This document shows positions 31,980 to 34,408 of a stretch of DNA of 34,408 nt, one piece after another. The DNA is from Rhizophagus sp. LPA8_4_AMF (Eukaryota; Glomeromycota; Glomeromycetes; Glomerales; Glomeraceae). The stretch covers positions 1 through 34,408 of the forward strand of contig JADRCO010000410.1 of assembly GCA_021464525.1 (NCBI GenBank). Reading direction: 5' to 3'. Within the stretch, counting starts at the first letter, position 1; every line of letters begins with the position of its first letter. The translations under genes and the position numbers were made by a program. The notes below the pieces were generated by a model. That model was not told where the DNA came from. It made no database searches and worked only from the letters and a program-made list of their open reading frames with translations.

Positions 31980-32551
31980 AAGCTCTCTATAAGCCGGTTT
32001 GAATCAAGCCAAGCTGACTTGTAAGTTGACTTGACTTATCAAGCTTATTTCAAGCCAGCTCAGCTTGATTAATCCAGCTGGCTTAATTAATCCTGGCTTG
32101 ATTAATCCAGCTGGTTTGATTAATCCTGGCTTAATTAATCCAGCCGGCTTGATTAATCCCAGGGCTTAACAAGCCTAATACAAAATTTACCAAAATTTAC
32201 CAAAATTTTATCTGTCTATTAACTCTACTGTCCTGGCTCCATAGTGATCTTCCTGACGCGTGTAAGCCTACTTTTACTTTGTATAACATATATATTATAT
32301 AAGGAAATTATGCATCTTTATGCATTAATGTTATATAAAGTAAATGTAGGCTTAAAATGAAGCTACACGTGTCAGGAAGATCGCTATGGAGCCAGGACAG
32401 TAGAGTTAATAGACAGATAAAATTTTGGTAAATTATGGTAAATTTTGTATTAGGCTTGTCAAGCCGGCTCATCAAGCCAGGATTAATCAAGCCAGATGAT
32501 TAATCAAGCCAGCTTGCAAGCCTTCAAGCCAGCTTGGCTTATGGAGAGCAT
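31980..32551. mobile_element. Foldback element built from a CCAGCTTGATTAATC word, with target duplication
   Basis: Termini AAGCTCTCTATAAGCC (left) and ATGCTCTCCATAAGCC (right, inverted) agree at 14 of 16. The arms iterate AAGCCAGCTTGATTAATCC on the left and the reverse on the right. The inner arms 32194-32290 and 32335-32430 are close to perfect complements (TAACTCTACTGTCCTGGCTCC against GGAGCCAGGACAGTAGAGTTA). Flanked by TAGCATGCATTA at 31968-31979 and 32552-32563, a target duplication of about 9-12 bp, the size made by Mutator-like transposases. It splits a hAT exon. Confidence 0.85.
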
Positions 32552-33637
32552 TAGCATGCATTACTGATAACATTACAAATAACAATACTCTCATAAAAAC
32601 ATTAGAAAAAACTTGTAAAGATCGAAATATTGAATTCACTGCATACAATAATCACATTTGATGTTTTGGCATATATCATCAATTTAGCAGTATAGGACGT
32701 GCTTTCAACTTTAAAAGTTAGATACGTGGAAAATAAAAATGAATTATTAAATAATGAAGAAGTATCTGAAGTTATTCCTAAGATCAGTATTTAATATATG
32801 ATTAATAAATTATCTTTACAAAAATTAACCTGAACAATGTATTTTATTTTTAGCTTAAAAAACTTGTTGTTAAGATTCATGCGTCTTCACAAAAATGAGA
32901 AAAGTTTTTACGTCAGTGTGAAGCTGCTCATTTACCTGATAAAGAACTTTGTGATTGATATTAAAACATGTTAAAACTCAACATTTGAAATGATAAAACA
33001 GAGCTTAGAATTACATGAGGTAAAGTTTATTATACAAAATTTACAACAATTCATTACAAGTTTTTAATTTTATTTTGTTTTATCAAAGATGTTGGATAAT
33101 ATAGCAACAGCAGACAGAGATTTATGATGATAGAAATTAACTGATGCTGAATGGGATTTACTTGAATATATAAAAAAATTATTATATGTAATAAACTAAT
33201 AATTTATATTATTTAAATATTTGCACAAATTTCTTACTTTTTATTAACTTTTAATTTATCATATTATAGATATTTTTGCATGCTACACTTCATATCTCTC
33301 ATAGATGATACCCAACTATTGAAAATTCAATACCAATTTTCAATTGACTTATAGATGAAATCAAAAATTTTAATAAAGAAACAGATATTGATGAAATTGT
33401 AAAAAAAGCAGCTCGTAATGCAATAGAAAAATTAAAAAAATACTATTAATATACTGATGGAATAATATATACCATCTTTACTAATAAGCTTCAAATTTTT
33501 TATTATTCTCTATATTTTTTATTGCTTATATGTTTATATTAATTAATTTTCTATTTTATGTTATTATTTTTAGTTCTTGATTTCCAGTTAAAACTCACAT
33601 ATCATAGGGATCATAATTGGAAAGAAGAGTATATTAC

Positions 33638-33826
33638 ATAAAGCTCTAATCGGGTCGGTCCTAATCCGAAAATCCAGACCGAAAATTCGGGTTGGGCCGG
33701 TTCGAATTGAAATTTTAACCCGGATTGAATATATGGTCCGGTCCGGTCCGAATTTCGGGTTAAACTTTAAGCCGAATCGAAATGGACGGGTTGATCCGGA
33801 CCGGACCGAATAGAATAAAACTTTAT
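33638..33826. mobile_element. Foldback element built from a GGTCCGGTCCG word
   Basis: A GC-rich island in AT-rich sequence. The left half holds CGGGTCGGTCCTAATCCG and GGTTGGGCCGG; the centre and right hold GGTCCGGTCCGGTCC and ATCCGGACCGGACCGAAT in opposite sense. The ends ATAAAGCTCT and ATAAAGTTTT (inverted) match, and resemble the AAGCTCTCT end of the 31980 element. It lies directly after a readable hAT exon, which it seems to interrupt. Confidence 0.75.
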
Positions 33827-34043
33827 TAATAGAGTTCACATGTTTATTTTATAAGAAAAATTCGTTTTTATTATAATTTAAGTCATATTCAATTAAAAAG
33901 TACAGTTGTTTAGTTCATTAATTTAATAAAAACATTTTTTTAAACGCTTAATAGTATAGAATTAATGCATTTTGACAGACATAATGCATTTGACAGATGT
34001 ATTCCCTTATAGTATACATACTGGACACGTTCATATATTTTTT
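33827..34043. other. AT-rich spacer with a short direct repeat
   Basis: About 217 bp. ATGCATTTTGACAGA and ATGCATTTGACAGA occur 19 bp apart (about 33965-33998). No gene. Confidence 0.5.
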
Positions 34044-34408
34044 ACAAAAAATAAAGAAAAACGAAACGGTAGAACGTTTCTTCAATAAGTTATTTTTCAT
34101 AAACTTCCTCCAATACGATTTACCCAAGGTCTCCGAGGCCGTTCCCTACAAAAACAAAGAAAAAGAAACGTTAAAACGTTTCTTATTAGTTTATTTTTCA
34201 TAAAATCCCTCCAAATACAACTTACCCAAGGTATCCGAAGCCGTTCCCTACAAAACAAAGAAACGTAACGTTAAAACGTTTCTATTAGTTGTTTTCACAC
34301 ACTCCTCCATTGCAACTTTCCCGAGGTCTCAAAGGCCGTTCCCTACAAAAATAAAGAAAAAGAAACGTTAGAACGTTTCTTTAATAGGTTACTTTTCATA
34401 AACTCACT
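34044..34408. repeat. Tandem repeat of ~95-104 bp, four copies, open at window end
   Basis: Units start ACAAAAA(A/C)AAAG at 34044, 34148, 34250 and 34345 (periods 104, 102, 95; the last is cut by the window edge). Each unit holds GAAACGTTAAAACGTTTC or a close variant, a near-perfect palindrome, and ends GGCCGTTCCCTAC. A short open frame crosses the first units, but differing lengths break the frame between units, so it is not a coding array. Confidence 0.85.

Larger units (their letters stand above)
30079..33637 (+). pseudogene. Second hAT transposase, heavily decayed and interrupted
   Basis: Scattered exons of a BED-finger hAT transposase can still be read in order. 30079-30400: N-terminus MSDSLSESAGFSTRTYSS, then a broken BED finger (HFTLVENNKKAQYNYCG, a TAG where the family has Trp, one Cys changed to Tyr) and NLYKYMQRKHFSKI. 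30540-30677: ADTLHNDIIEKFNEKRNRIQ. 30750-30959: LNYIPFLGI and LKEILIDFYKLSESYSGENL. 32564-32780: ITDNITNNNTLIKTLEKTCK. 32855-33450: EKLKKYY and flanking pieces. 33572-33637: LDFQLKLTYHRDHNWKEEY. It contains multiple stops and frameshifts. Intron 30960-31970 is enlarged by a terminal-inverted-repeat element; an exon is split by a foldback element (31980-32551), and another foldback lies at the 3' end. Confidence 0.8.

Overview
The window is a eukaryotic, AT-rich chromosome segment with many short GT-AG introns (mostly 55-125 bp), standard genetic code and close gene packing. The gene set, the intron style, the small F-box/ankyrin gene and the decayed hAT transposons in an AT-rich background suggest an early-diverging fungus of the Mucoromycota, most likely an arbuscular mycorrhizal fungus (Glomeromycotina, Rhizophagus-like). 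That placement is an inference; no marker in the window proves it.

Layout. 1-1779: broken hAT (DUF659-type) transposase, cut by the window edge. 1857-2306: two inverted-repeat elements. 2618-25780: gene-dense block of eleven genes: S-adenosylmethionine synthetase (-), FG nucleoporin Nup54/Nup57 (-), flavocytochrome b2 (+), mitochondrial uL23m (-), UTP15 (+), an equilibrative nucleoside transporter (+), an F-box-like/ankyrin gene (-), LTV1 (+), CDC123 (+), a bacterial-style family I.5-like lipase (-) and an Sds3/Dep1-like Sin3-complex subunit (+). I rebuilt exon-intron structures by hand; every multi-exon gene closes in frame with a length normal for its family. 25781-34408: gene-free, very AT-rich, holding foldback elements, MITE-like elements, a second decayed hAT copy (30079-33637) invaded by at least two foldback elements, and a ~100-bp tandem array running off the end.

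Functional themes. Several genes serve ribosome making and translation: UTP15 (SSU processome), LTV1 (40S export and maturation), CDC123 (eIF2 assembly) and uL23m (mitochondrial ribosome). LTV1 intron 3 also holds a C/D box snoRNA whose guide is complementary to 12 nt of 18S rRNA and points to the site methylated by yeast snR41, so a 40S biogenesis gene appears to host an 18S-modifying RNA.

Other notable points are an 8-nt microexon in the nucleoside transporter, a candidate AT-AC (U12-type) intron in the Sds3-like gene, a recent 372-bp-period duplication inside the nucleoporin FG domain, and a set of foldback elements whose arms are each built from a different short iterated word.
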